Of a DNA stretch of 64,000 bases, positions 46,289 through 54,805 are shown piece after piece. The number at the start of each line of letters is the position of its first letter. Within the stretch, counting starts at the first letter, position 1. Position numbers and translations under genes: made by a program. Source of the DNA: an uncultured Vibrio sp. (GTDB taxonomy: Bacteria > Pseudomonadota > Gammaproteobacteria > Enterobacterales > Vibrionaceae); assembly GCF_963675395.1 (NCBI RefSeq), contig NZ_OY776223.1:310001-374000 (forward strand). Reading direction: 5' to 3'. The notes under the pieces are model-generated. The model did not search any database. It saw only the letters and a list, made by a program, of their open reading frames with translations, and was not told the DNA's origin.

Positions 46289-47605
46289 GTGAAATGGAAC
46301 CGACTCACATACGCCTGTTGTTGCAGCTTAATCGTGTCTATACCCGTTTTCGGTCAAACGCTAGAGCAAGCAGTGACATTGACGTTACAAAATAACCCAG
46401 ATATTAAAAGTGCATTTAACGAGTTTACGAGTAAGCGCTACGTAAATGACGCCTCTACAGGCGCTTATCTTCCATCCATTGATCTAGATGCGGGGATTGG
46501 TTACGAAGGCCTAGACCCGTCAGACGAGGTTGCTCGAGGGGACACAGATTACACCAGAAAAGAAGCGTCGATCACGTTGACTCAATTGATTTGGGACGGT
46601 AGCGCAACGCTGAATGACATTGATAGAACGGCTGCTGATGCAGAGTCGGTAAGATTCCAACTATTAGCTGACGCGTCAGACAAGGCACTTGAGGTCGCAA
46701 AAGTGTACTTAGATGCAGTAAAAGCCTATGAAGTGTTGAAACTTTCAGAAGATAATCTCGCCGTCCACAAAGACATCTACTCAGACATTTCAAAGCGTGT
46801 CAAATCTGGCATAGGATCAACAGCGGATTTAACCCAAGTTGAAGCTCGTATCGCGAAAGCGCACGGTAACCTCGCTGCCGCACAAAACAACCTTTATGAC
46901 ACCCATACGATGTTTACCCGCCTAGTTGGCCAAACACCACAAGGGCTGATTTTTCCACGAGCTGATGAAAACTTTCTCCCTTACACCGTAGGAGAGGCAA
47001 TAACTACAGCATATGAACTCCATCCAGTGATTCAAGTTGCGCTCGCGGATGTCGACTCAGCTAAGTTCCAGTACAAGCAGTCAAAAGGCGTGTTCTATCC
47101 AACGATTTCGATAGAAGCATCGCAAGCTTGGAGAGATGACGCGGATGGCCTTAAGGGACGAAGTGACGAAACCTTAGCCATGCTTCGACTTCGCTATAAC
47201 TTGTTTAATGGTGGTAGTGATTCCGCAAACGCAGATAGTTACGCCTACCAACTCAATAAAGCCAAAGATTTACGTGAAAGTGCGTACAAAAATGTGGAAG
47301 AAGGCTTAAAGCTCTCATGGACCGCTCTCGATTTAACGCTCCAACAAAAAGAATTCTTGTCGGATCACGTCGACTCTGCGTCTGAAACCGTGATTGCTTA
47401 CGAAAAGCAATACAAAATCGGTCAACGAACACTGCTTGATGTCTTGAACACACAAAATGAACTGTTTGAAGCGCGCAAAGACTACCTTGACGCGAAATAT
47501 GCTGAACAGTTTGCAAAGTATAGAGTGATGAACGCAACTGGCCAGCTTCTCAGTGCACTGAGAGTCAGCGTACCACAAGAATGGCTAGATAAAGTGGAGT
47601 ACTAA
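46289..47605 (+). CDS. TolC-family outer membrane channel protein, probably for adhesin secretion
   Basis: The 438-residue product has a signal peptide (MKWNRLTYACCCSLIVSIPVFG) and two homologous outer-membrane-efflux repeats. They show TLEQAVTLTLQNNPDI at the mature start, YLPSIDLDAGIGYEGLDP, a second AITTAYELHPVIQVA, and YKIGQRTLLDVLNTQNELFEAR near the end, all typical of TolC/LapE/AggA proteins. It would form the outer-membrane part of a type I secretion channel. The start is GTG with AGGAG upstream. It is divergent from the RTX adhesin and 2 bp before an OmpA-type lipoprotein gene. This TolC-OmpA pairing is also known beside Shewanella BpfA, so adhesin export is the likely role. No ABC transporter or fusion protein for it lies in the window. 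Confidence 0.9.
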   Translation: MKWNRLTYACCCSLIVSIPVFGQTLEQAVTLTLQNNPDIKSAFNEFTSKRYVNDASTGAYLPSIDLDAGIGYEGLDPSDEVARGDTDYTRKEASITLTQLIWDGSATLNDIDRTAADAESVRFQLLADASDKALEVAKVYLDAVKAYEVLKLSEDNLAVHKDIYSDISKRVKSGIGSTADLTQVEARIAKAHGNLAAAQNNLYDTHTMFTRLVGQTPQGLIFPRADENFLPYTVGEAITTAYELHPVIQVALADVDSAKFQYKQSKGVFYPTISIEASQAWRDDADGLKGRSDETLAMLRLRYNLFNGGSDSANADSYAYQLNKAKDLRESAYKNVEEGLKLSWTALDLTLQQKEFLSDHVDSASETVIAYEKQYKIGQRTLLDVLNTQNELFEARKDYLDAKYAEQFAKYRVMNATGQLLSALRVSVPQEWLDKVEY

Positions 47606-47607
47606 TT

Positions 47608-48228
47608 ATGAAATACATAACTATTATTGCACTGTCGTTCGTCGTGGCTGCATGCAGTTCTTCTCCTGATGAAAACGGTGACGAATATGAATACATGAAT
47701 ACACCTATCGCTGAGCAAAGCGCCGACCACCTTGATGATGACAGTGATGGAGTGATCAACGAAAGAGATCTATGCCCAGGCACACCAGAGGGTGCTGATA
47801 TAGACAACGATGGTTGTGGCGTGTATGAAAATACGTCGAAGAAAATGCAGCTTCGTGTGTTGTTCGCAAACGATTCAGATAAAATCAATCCAGTGTTTGC
47901 ACAACAAATTCTCGAACTGTCTAACTTCTTAAAAGAGTACCCTGAAACCTCTATAGAAATTCAGGGGTACGCAAGCCGAACCGGTACCGCAGAGCATAAT
48001 CTAGACCTTTCAAAGCGACGTGCTAATAACGTTAGAAGTGAATTGATCCGTAACGGAATTAGTCCGGGAAGAGTCACTATCGTTGGGTATGGCGATACTG
48101 TTCTGGCAACAAGTGGAACCGATGCAGTGAGCCACGCTCAAAACCGACGTGTGACAGCAACGGTGATCGGTTATAAAGGCGCGGTTAAACAAGAATGGAC
48201 TGTCTTTACTACGCTACCAAAAAATTAA
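47608..48228 (+). CDS. OmpA-family peptidoglycan-binding lipoprotein
   Basis: The 206-residue product has a lipoprotein signal with lipobox VVAACSSS (lipidated cysteine about residue 16). A thrombospondin-3-like acidic calcium-type loop follows (DDDSDGVINERDLCPGTPEG, with a cysteine pair). The C-terminal OmpA/MotB domain shows IEIQGYASRTGTAEHNLDLS and KRRANNVRSELI. Such proteins anchor the outer membrane to peptidoglycan. The start lies 2 bp after the TolC-like stop, so the two are an operon and probably act together in the envelope, possibly supporting adhesin secretion or anchoring. A GC-rich terminator follows. Confidence 0.9.
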   Translation: MKYITIIALSFVVAACSSSPDENGDEYEYMNTPIAEQSADHLDDDSDGVINERDLCPGTPEGADIDNDGCGVYENTSKKMQLRVLFANDSDKINPVFAQQILELSNFLKEYPETSIEIQGYASRTGTAEHNLDLSKRRANNVRSELIRNGISPGRVTIVGYGDTVLATSGTDAVSHAQNRRVTATVIGYKGAVKQEWTVFTTLPKN

Positions 48229-48267
48229 CCGCATTCCTTCCTGATTATTGTCAACCTTAAATTGTAC

Positions 48268-48290
48268 AAAGGAGCTTCGGCTCCTTTTTT
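48268..48290 (+). terminator. Terminator after the TolC/OmpA operon
   Basis: AAAGGAGC (48268-48275) and GCTCCTTT (48280-48287) with a UUCG-type tetraloop, then T residues. Confidence 0.93.
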
Positions 48291-48374
48291 AGCAGCGATA
48301 CAAAGCCGTATTATGCTTTAGGAATCGGCCCTTTAGTGTTAACCTAGCTACGTCATAACAATGAGAGTTTTGAA

Positions 48375-48728
48375 ATGAGCAAACTTACATCAGATATCCA
48401 AGAAAACCTTGACCTTTTCGTCTCCGAAACTAAAGAAAACCAGCTAGTTTGGGGTTTGCGTAACGAAGAAGGTTGGCTATCCTGCGATTCGACTGAATTC
48501 GAAAATAGTGAAGTTATGCCTTTTTGGTCATCTAAAGAAGAGGCTGAGACACATAACGTTGAAGAGTGGGCTGATTTTGAGGTCCTAGAGATTCCTTTGG
48601 ATATTTTTGTAGAAGATTGGCTTCTTACTCTTGCTGAAGATGGTGTTCTTGTTGGCACTAACTGGAACGCGCAGTTAGAAGGTAAAGAATTGGAGCCACA
48701 AGATCTAGCAAAACTTTATGTAGCCTAA
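48375..48728 (+). CDS. DUF2750 family protein
   Basis: A 117-residue, very acidic cytoplasmic protein. Segments VWGLRNEEGWLSCDS, VMPFWSSKEEAE and EDGVLVGTNWN match the DUF2750 family of uncharacterised small proteins. No function is known and no catalytic residues are evident. It has its own promoter region after the terminator at 48290 and a weak hairpin (48731-48763) downstream. It does not look part of the adhesin operon. Confidence 0.83.
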   Translation: MSKLTSDIQENLDLFVSETKENQLVWGLRNEEGWLSCDSTEFENSEVMPFWSSKEEAETHNVEEWADFEVLEIPLDIFVEDWLLTLAEDGVLVGTNWNAQLEGKELEPQDLAKLYVA

Positions 48729-48730
48729 TT

Positions 48731-48763
48731 GATGAGACCTCAGCCCACAAAGCCGGGGTCTTT
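48731..48763 (+). terminator. Weak terminator after the DUF2750 gene
   Basis: AGACCTC pairs with GGGGTCT (one G-T pair), followed by TTTT; the loop is long. Confidence 0.55.
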
Positions 48764-48913
48764 TAGTATACTACTTTTACAAGTTTCAACCCGAATATCG
48801 ACGAAGCGCATAGTTTTCGTTTTTCTTTTCGCCTTTTCATACTTCACTGTTTCACGCCGTTCATTAGATAATGAGTAATCTATTCATAAAAAGTAATGCG
48901 ATAAAACAATAAT

Positions 48914-50878
48914 ATGCGCACACTGTATTCCTTGCTCTTGTTTGTGCTTTCCTGCAACCCGACCAATGCCAGTCACACTCAATATACCAAACAGAATCAA
49001 AACGTGACTCAATGGCATTCGGTTTATCAGGCCACATTAAAAACCAACGCGAACTCTGCCCTTACACTCCTTGAAAGCCGTTATCACTCCGCAAAATATG
49101 ACAGTGAGAAGCTGTATGTGAGTGGTTTGATTTATGAATACATGGCTAACATTCAACAACCCTACTATGGAAATAGTCAGAGTCTTAACAATGAGTTTGC
49201 CAGCCTTGAATCTGAGTACATCCTCGCTTTAAATGAGAGAAAACAAGGCAGTTATGATGCTTCAGTAAACAGCTTTATCTCACTAAGAAATAAGATGAAA
49301 CAGAGCTCTAACATCGAGGGAGAAGCCCTGATGAACTACCAGCTCTGTTACACTTTGAATCAGCAAGGGCGTTACCATAAGGCACACTTCTTCTGTTCCT
49401 CGTTGGAGAGTCATCTTGATAGTGAACATCAGGAAAGCTTTCCAAAAGACCTCTCACTACGCATCATCGCCAATAACTACAATTTTCGTGGAGATTATGA
49501 AAAGTCGATAAGTGTCTATCGCCGCCTGCTCGCGAATATGCCCTATCAGAGCGACCCGTCTGGGGTCTATAACGACGTAGGTAATTTATTGGCAGAGCTC
49601 GGGCAATTTGAACAATCAGAACAGTACCTGATACAAGCTCTGCTTGCCCGTCAAACTGATGGTACTCCGGTACAAGTAGCGCAAGTCGAACACAGCCTGG
49701 CGGCCATGTATGCAAAAGCAAAAGCCTTTGATAAAGCCATTACACACTATAAAAACTCACTCACTATTCTTGAGCAGGTCAAATATCCATATGGTCAAGG
49801 CTTAGTTTACCTAGGTCTTTCATCAGCAACAGCTGAATCTGGCGATATAGAAGACGCATTAAAGTATGTCAACCAGGCTTTGGCGCTTGGAGAGCGATAC
49901 GAGAATAAACACCTTCAAACTGAAGCACACTTAGCCGCAGGTTTTGCTTACCTGAAAAGTTTCGACGCAGAAGCTGCAATTGAACACGCTAACTCAGCGC
50001 TAAGATTATCGACCGACAACTCACACTTATTACTACAAGCCACGGCCCAATTACTTCTATCTAGGGCTTATCAACAGCAACAAAACTATCAAACGGCACT
50101 GTCTCATTACGAAGCGTATTCGACACTAGAATTAGCCAATCGAGATTCAAAAAACATCAAAGCGATGGAAGCTCTGGACCTCACCAAAAATGAGTATGAA
50201 TACGATCTCAATCTTGCTCGCTTAAACACTGAACGCGATTTAAAGCAGAGTGAATTTGAGAAACTTACAGACCAAAAACGCATCTATCATTTCGTAGTTT
50301 TCGTTTTAGTGTCATTGCTAGCGCTAACCATTGTCTTGCTAAGGCAAACCCGAAAAAAAGCACGTTTAGACAGCTTGACTAGCGCTTTGAATCGTTCAAC
50401 CAGTATTGAAATGATTAAGAGTCAAACGACAAAAGCGGATCGAGAGTTACGTTATGTCCTTGCGTTGATTGATTTAGACAACTTCAAGTCAATTAATGAT
50501 ACCTACGGGCAACCTACAGGAGATAGGGTATTAAAGCAGGTTTGTCATAAAATCAGCGCTAAGCTGAACAAAGGCGAACTGATTGGGCGCTTGAGTGGAG
50601 AAGAGTTCATCCTGCTACTGAAGAATGTCGATGAAATAGATGTCCCATTCCGTATTCAGAGCCTACACAAAACGATTTCAGAACAACGAATCCAAACAGA
50701 AAAAAATGAAGAAATAAGTGTTACGGCAAGCTTGGCCTATCTCGCGACATCCAAGCCATTAACTCACTTTGATGAACTTTATTCGGCTTTAGACCAAGCG
50801 CTATCGCAGGCCAAAAGGAACGGCTGCAATGTCATTATTGATGCTTACGACGAGCCGATTAACCTGTGTACAGGATAA
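48914..50878 (+). CDS. TPR-containing membrane protein with C-terminal GGDEF domain (SGEEF variant)
   Basis: The 654-residue product has a signal-like N-terminus (MRTLYSLLLFVLSCNPTNAS) and a long periplasmic region of tetratricopeptide repeats (about 60-420, for example YNDVGNLLAELGQFEQSEQYL and AAMYAKAKAFDKAITHYKNS). One membrane helix (FVVFVLVSLLALTIVLL, about 459-475) precedes a cytoplasmic GGDEF domain. The domain keeps DLDNFKSINDTYGQPTGD and reads GRLSGEEF near 561 where GGDEF is usual. No RxxD inhibitory site precedes it. GGDEF proteins make cyclic di-GMP; SGDEF and AGDEF variants can be active, so activity is undecided. Its position near the adhesin genes is suggestive only. The ribosome site is weak. 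Confidence 0.88.
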   Translation: MRTLYSLLLFVLSCNPTNASHTQYTKQNQNVTQWHSVYQATLKTNANSALTLLESRYHSAKYDSEKLYVSGLIYEYMANIQQPYYGNSQSLNNEFASLESEYILALNERKQGSYDASVNSFISLRNKMKQSSNIEGEALMNYQLCYTLNQQGRYHKAHFFCSSLESHLDSEHQESFPKDLSLRIIANNYNFRGDYEKSISVYRRLLANMPYQSDPSGVYNDVGNLLAELGQFEQSEQYLIQALLARQTDGTPVQVAQVEHSLAAMYAKAKAFDKAITHYKNSLTILEQVKYPYGQGLVYLGLSSATAESGDIEDALKYVNQALALGERYENKHLQTEAHLAAGFAYLKSFDAEAAIEHANSALRLSTDNSHLLLQATAQLLLSRAYQQQQNYQTALSHYEAYSTLELANRDSKNIKAMEALDLTKNEYEYDLNLARLNTERDLKQSEFEKLTDQKRIYHFVVFVLVSLLALTIVLLRQTRKKARLDSLTSALNRSTSIEMIKSQTTKADRELRYVLALIDLDNFKSINDTYGQPTGDRVLKQVCHKISAKLNKGELIGRLSGEEFILLLKNVDEIDVPFRIQSLHKTISEQRIQTEKNEEISVTASLAYLATSKPLTHFDELYSALDQALSQAKRNGCNVIIDAYDEPINLCTG

Positions 50879-50902
50879 TATCAGTGTGTCTGATATTATC
50901 CT
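50872..50902. terminator. Hairpin between the GGDEF gene and queC
   Basis: A perfect 12-bp stem, AGGATAATATCA (50872-50883) with TGATATTATCCT (50891-50902), includes the GGDEF stop codon. It has no T-run on either strand. It could end both convergent genes or protect the 3' ends. Confidence 0.55.
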
Positions 50903-50916
50903 CCATATGTTGGTTT

Positions 50917-51612
50917 TTAAGCTTCAGAGTTCTGTTTTTCAACCAACGACTGCATAACGGCATCTTTGTTATTCAGGTAATCCTCTAAACCTGCTTTGCG
51001 TAGATCACACGACGGACAGTCACCACAACCATCGCCAATGATGCCGTTGTAACAAGTGAGCGTATTTTCGCGAACCAGTTGCAACGCATCATACTGATCG
51101 GCTAACGCCCAAGTTTCCGCTTTGTTCAGCCACATCAATGGCGTTTTAATGGTCAGCTTACGATCCATCCCTTTTACCAAAGCGGTATTCATTGCTTTGA
51201 CGAAATCATCGCGACAATCAGGGTAACCGCTAAAGTCTGTTTCGCACACACCAGTGATAACCGTTTCTGCTCCTATCTGATAAGCATAGATGCCAGCCAG
51301 CGTTAAAAACAGAATATTACGTCCTGGCACGAACGAGTTTGGTAACCCATTGTCTTGCAACTCATGCGAGACAGGAATGTCATCACGAGTCAGAGAGCTG
51401 ATAGCCAGTTCGTTCAACAAGCCGACATCCATCACTTTATGCGCGGCAACACCCAGTTCTTTGGCTACCTGTTGAGCAACCTCAATTTCGAGTCTGTGAC
51501 GCTGACCATAGTCAAAAGTGATCGCATGTACTTCATCAAACTCTTTCAGTGCCTGCACAAGACAGGTAGTCGAATCTTGTCCACCACTAAAAACAACGAC
51601 GGCTTTTTTCAT
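50917..51612 (-). CDS. queC: 7-cyano-7-deazaguanine synthase QueC
   Basis: QueC converts 7-carboxy-7-deazaguanine to preQ0 with ATP and ammonia in queuosine synthesis. The 231-residue product has the PP-loop [10 protein letters not shown] near residue 9, the [10 protein letters not shown] segment, and [17 protein letters not shown]. Four zinc-binding cysteines lie near the C-terminus (CYNG...[13 protein letters not shown]). It follows queE by 14 bp on the same strand, an obvious operon for consecutive steps. The start [11 protein letters not shown] is standard. Confidence 0.96.
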   Translation of the reverse strand: MKKAVVVFSGGQDSTTCLVQALKEFDEVHAITFDYGQRHRLEIEVAQQVAKELGVAAHKVMDVGLLNELAISSLTRDDIPVSHELQDNGLPNSFVPGRNILFLTLAGIYAYQIGAETVITGVCETDFSGYPDCRDDFVKAMNTALVKGMDRKLTIKTPLMWLNKAETWALADQYDALQLVRENTLTCYNGIIGDGCGDCPSCDLRKAGLEDYLNNKDAVMQSLVEKQNSEA

Positions 51613-51626
51613 GTTACTCTCCGGGC

Positions 51627-52307
51627 TTAAGCAATACTTAGGTATTTATGAGTTTGAATCGACAGGCGCCAATTACGAGCGATACACGTATCAATACACA
51701 ACTGAGTAGCACGAGGCTTCTGGCTGATCGGCTGCAGAGCAATGATAACCTGCGGCGCAATCTCAGCAGACGCTAACAAATCATCCAGATGATCGATGTC
51801 TTTCTGCGTGCCGACCGGATGCTTGATTTCATTCGCTCGTTCCAACGCACTTTTCAGTACGGGTAATTTGCCTTTCATCGCCACTTTTGGTGACACTGTC
51901 ACCCAGGTTGTTTCTGTCGTCACGACTTCTGACGTACCGCTGGTTTCAATTTGGCATTGACAGCCCATGTCTTCAAACGCTTGTGCTAACGGGCGCAAAT
52001 CATAAATACATGGCTCACCACCAGTAATAACGATGTGCTTTGCATTGAAAGCTTGCTTTTTATATTGCTCTACGATGTCATCCGCCGATGCAACACACCA
52101 CGTTGGAGAATCTTCCGTCTTTACCAGAATATCGCCAATCGAACGCTGGTCCGCTTCCGCCGCATCCCAGGTTTGTTTCGTGTCACACCATGAACACCCA
52201 ACCGGACATTCTTGAAGACGAATAAAAACAGCAGGAACGCCGGTAAAGACCCCCTCTCCTTGGATGGTTTCAAACATCTCATTTAGCTTATACAACGTAG
52301 AACTCAC
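51627..52307 (-). CDS. queE: 7-carboxy-7-deazaguanine synthase QueE (radical SAM)
   Basis: QueE makes 7-carboxy-7-deazaguanine from carboxytetrahydropterin. The 226-residue product shows the N-terminal substrate segment [20 protein letters not shown] and the 4Fe-4S cysteines C34-x3-C38-x2-C41 (CPVGCSWC). It also shows ITGGEPC near 118 and the VSPK segment near 163. It is the first gene of queE-queC, with its promoter in the region shared with the divergent yidA. I looked for a preQ1-type aptamer upstream and did not find one. Confidence 0.95.
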   Translation of the reverse strand: MSSTLYKLNEMFETIQGEGVFTGVPAVFIRLQECPVGCSWCDTKQTWDAAEADQRSIGDILVKTEDSPTWCVASADDIVEQYKKQAFNAKHIVITGGEPCIYDLRPLAQAFEDMGCQCQIETSGTSEVVTTETTWVTVSPKVAMKGKLPVLKSALERANEIKHPVGTQKDIDHLDDLLASAEIAPQVIIALQPISQKPRATQLCIDTCIARNWRLSIQTHKYLSIA

Positions 52308-52476
52308 TCACTCATAATACTTCGAGGCGAAGACCTTAATGGAGAGCTGTGCCTAGGTCAATTCAAACCAAAAATTAATTGTTAAAATAGACCATTTTGT
52401 AGTTTCATAGGCAGGACGTGTTTCGAATGGTTGTGATAAGTGCACGCCACAATTTTGAATTTTTAAGGTAAGTAAC

Positions 52477-53286
52477 ATGTATAAATTGATTGCCCTAGAC
52501 ATGGACGGCACGCTGTTAAACAGTGAGAAAGTAATTTCAGAAGAGAATAAACGAGCGATCGCAAAAGCTCGAGAAGCAGGTGTAACCGTAGTTTTGGCCT
52601 CTGGTCGCCCAATCGATGGCATGCAAGACAAGCTTGATGAGCTAGATATTCGTTCAGACAAAGATTTCGTTCTTTACTACAACGGCTCAATGGTTAAAAA
52701 CATTGGCACCAATGAAATCATCCACCAGCAAATCATTGATGGTAAGGCAGCAAAGTTGGTCGCTCGAAAAGCAAAAGAACTTGGCGCCTATGTGCACGCG
52801 TTTAGTCAGGTTCACGGTCTGATTACGAACGAAAACAATCCTTATACCGATATTGAAGCAAATATCAACGGTCTTAATATCACCGAGATGTGCTTTGAAT
52901 CTCTGGAAGATGATCACCCTATTATCAAAGCCATGATGGTTGCAGAGCCTAGCAAACTCACCGAAGTTATCGCTGCATTGCCGTCTGAATTACGTGACAC
53001 TTTTACCGTCGTTCAGAGTGCTGCATTCTTCCTAGAATTTCTTAACCCACTCAGTAATAAAGGCATCGGCATCGCTGCGATTGCTGAGCACTTGTCTATT
53101 AAGCCAGAAGAAGTGATCTGTATGGGTGACGCAGAAAACGATCACCATATGTTGGAATTTGCGGGCTTAGGGATCGCAATGGATAACGCAATGGAAGAAA
53201 CCAAAAAGATTGCCGACTACATTACGGCAAGTAATGATGAACATGGTGTGGCAAGAGCCATCGAAAAATTTGTTCTGAACGCCTAG
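52477..53286 (+). CDS. yidA: HAD-family sugar phosphatase YidA (Cof type)
   Basis: Cof-type HAD phosphatases dephosphorylate sugar phosphates and similar small molecules. The 269-residue product has motif I DMDGTLLN at residues 8-15, motif II VLASGRP near 42, a C2 cap domain, and the motif III lysine in LSNKGIGI near 195. Motif IV is MGDAENDHHML near 215. Length and the C-terminal AIEKFVLNA agree with E. coli YidA. AAGGTAAG precedes the ATG. The gene is divergent from queE. Its downstream terminator appears to have been entered by a MITE-like element. Confidence 0.9.
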   Translation: MYKLIALDMDGTLLNSEKVISEENKRAIAKAREAGVTVVLASGRPIDGMQDKLDELDIRSDKDFVLYYNGSMVKNIGTNEIIHQQIIDGKAAKLVARKAKELGAYVHAFSQVHGLITNENNPYTDIEANINGLNITEMCFESLEDDHPIIKAMMVAEPSKLTEVIAALPSELRDTFTVVQSAAFFLEFLNPLSNKGIGIAAIAEHLSIKPEEVICMGDAENDHHMLEFAGLGIAMDNAMEETKKIADYITASNDEHGVARAIEKFVLNA

Positions 53287-53327
53287 TCATCTCATTGAGC
53301 AAAACACCAACCAAAGGCTTAAGCAAT

Positions 53328-53570
53328 AAACGGTACCCTACTAAGAGTAGTGCGAGTCACTTAACCGCTCTTAGAGGGTCATTCCAGCGAGCCTTAGCGA
53401 GACTAGGAATCTAGTATCAGCGCGCTGAGAATATAGAGAAATACCTCCGAGAACAAAGAGCTCTGATAGAAGATCCTGAATCACGCTCCTTCGTCGCTTT
53501 TCAGGATGACGGTAGACTGGAATATTCTGCTTACTGTTAAGTAAACGGCACTCTACTAAGGGTGCCGTTT
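53328..53570 (+). terminator. yidA terminator hairpin, apparently split by repeat copy D
   Basis: AAACGGTACC (53328-53337) and GGTGCCGTTT (53561-53570) would pair over 10 bp (one T-G) around the loop CTACTAAG. The loop now occurs twice, at 53338-53345 and 53553-53560, with the repeat between. The right end of the repeat (AAACGGCAC, 53543-53551) rebuilds a hairpin with GTGCCGTTT (53562-53570). Confidence 0.6.
53346..53552. repeat. MITE-like dispersed element, copy D, with 8-bp direct flanking repeat
   Basis: The ends are AGTAGTGCGAGTCACTTAA and (complemented) AGTGCCGTTTACTTAA. The interior shows GTCATTCCAGCGAGCC...GACTAGGAATCT and the ATCCTGAATCACGCTCCTTC...TTCAGGATGAC modules. Both ends abut CTACTAAG. 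Because the exact left end is ambiguous by three bases, the flanking duplication could be 8 bp (perfect) or 11 bp (one mismatch). The middle segment is shared with copy B. Confidence 0.78.
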
Positions 53571-53581
53571 TAACCTTGGGG

Positions 53582-54805
53582 TTATTTACTCAAATCGACC
53601 AGCGGCTGCTCTACCTTTTTCACTGGCTGATTTTGTTGAATACTTTTGACGGTTTCTAAAGCTTGGGTAACCTCTTGGTTATCTCTCAGTACAGTGTACG
53701 TAACATCAAATTGTTTGCTTTCACCCGCTTTTATGGTTGGCACGAGCCCCAATGGACGTTGGTACTTTGTGTTGTACGCATAGCTGGTTCCAGGCTCTAT
53801 CCCTGTAACATAGCCCTGTTGATCAGTATCAGTATTTTTCCATAACGTCAGTACCGGCAATTGTTTAACGTTATAGCCAACCGACACTCCAAGGTTCCCC
53901 GCTTGGTTATGCAGTACAGCTAAGGTATTGCCTTTATCGTCCCCAATAGGCTTGAGATTAAATACCATTTCATCAAAGTCCTTGGTTGGTCCGAGATACG
54001 TCTGCCAATCGTCTAACCCTGCCTTAGCGTAGTCATTAAATGGTGAAATTTCACTTGCTGCAGCGGTAATTTTGGCGCCTTTCTCTAAGATCGGACGACC
54101 AAAATTGGAGTGGTAGATGATCTGATATTCATCATCATAGTCAGCCTTATTTGTTAGCGTATCATGCAGAGCAAAAGTACTTTCACCAGGAACCACTTCG
54201 AGTTTGGTCATCGTTTCCAACTCTGCCTTTTTAAACGTGCGCTCAGATACAATGCCTTCAATCGTTATTTTATGTGGCGGATTATCATCAATGATGACTT
54301 TCACGGTCGAAGCCGGTGTATTTTGAACCCTGCCATGAAGGCTCAATAGCTGTCCGTTATCATCTACGCCTGGATGGCCGGTCCATTCATAACCGCATCG
54401 AACTAACATTTCATTAAAGCCATCTAACCAGCCAAGACCATTGCGGCTTTCCAATTCAATAAACGCCGGGTTAACCACTTCCTTTACTGGAGAATCCCAG
54501 CCTAAAATTCGTTCGCCCTGGCGTTTAACATTGAGTATGCCCATTCCACGGGTTGGAATAACGGTGATGCTCAGTTCACCGTTATTGACAACGATGATAT
54601 CGACCCCCATCTGCTTGCCACCATGCAGACGGCGTTTTTCTATGGAAAACGGAGTATCACTTTTCATTTCTAGCGATTCGCTGGTGACTTGCCAGTCCCC
54701 CACATCCTGCCCCTTAGCAGAATCGGTTAGTACAAATTCGGCAGCGTGAACATGCATCGTAGTCAGACCAAGAAGTACGGCAGCGAACGTTGAATTCATT
54801 TTCAT
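53582..54805 (-). CDS. Periplasmic DUF4432 protein, aldose-1-epimerase-like
   Basis: The 407-residue product has a signal peptide (MKMNSTFAAVLLGLTTMHVHA, then AEF) and then a galactose-mutarotase-like fold. Segments GVDIIVVNNGELSITVIPTRGMGI, LGWDSPVKEVVNPAF, FNEMLVRCGYEWTGHPG and SLHGRVQNTPAS match DUF4432 proteins, which are often found in carbohydrate loci. Here it is exported and stands alone, with no sugar transporter or regulator adjacent, so the substrate is unknown. It shares its downstream hairpin with the convergent yidA. The C-terminus carries a polar tail (QNQPVKKVEQPLVDLSK). Confidence 0.8.
   Translation of the reverse strand: MKMNSTFAAVLLGLTTMHVHAAEFVLTDSAKGQDVGDWQVTSESLEMKSDTPFSIEKRRLHGGKQMGVDIIVVNNGELSITVIPTRGMGILNVKRQGERILGWDSPVKEVVNPAFIELESRNGLGWLDGFNEMLVRCGYEWTGHPGVDDNGQLLSLHGRVQNTPASTVKVIIDDNPPHKITIEGIVSERTFKKAELETMTKLEVVPGESTFALHDTLTNKADYDDEYQIIYHSNFGRPILEKGAKITAAASEISPFNDYAKAGLDDWQTYLGPTKDFDEMVFNLKPIGDDKGNTLAVLHNQAGNLGVSVGYNVKQLPVLTLWKNTDTDQQGYVTGIEPGTSYAYNTKYQRPLGLVPTIKAGESKQFDVTYTVLRDNQEVTQALETVKSIQQNQPVKKVEQPLVDLSK

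Noticed and set aside
52308..52476. preQ1 riboswitch upstream of queE
   Set aside because: I looked for the short C-rich/A-rich preQ1 aptamer pattern on the minus strand and found only an unrelated GACCT/AGGTC pairing.
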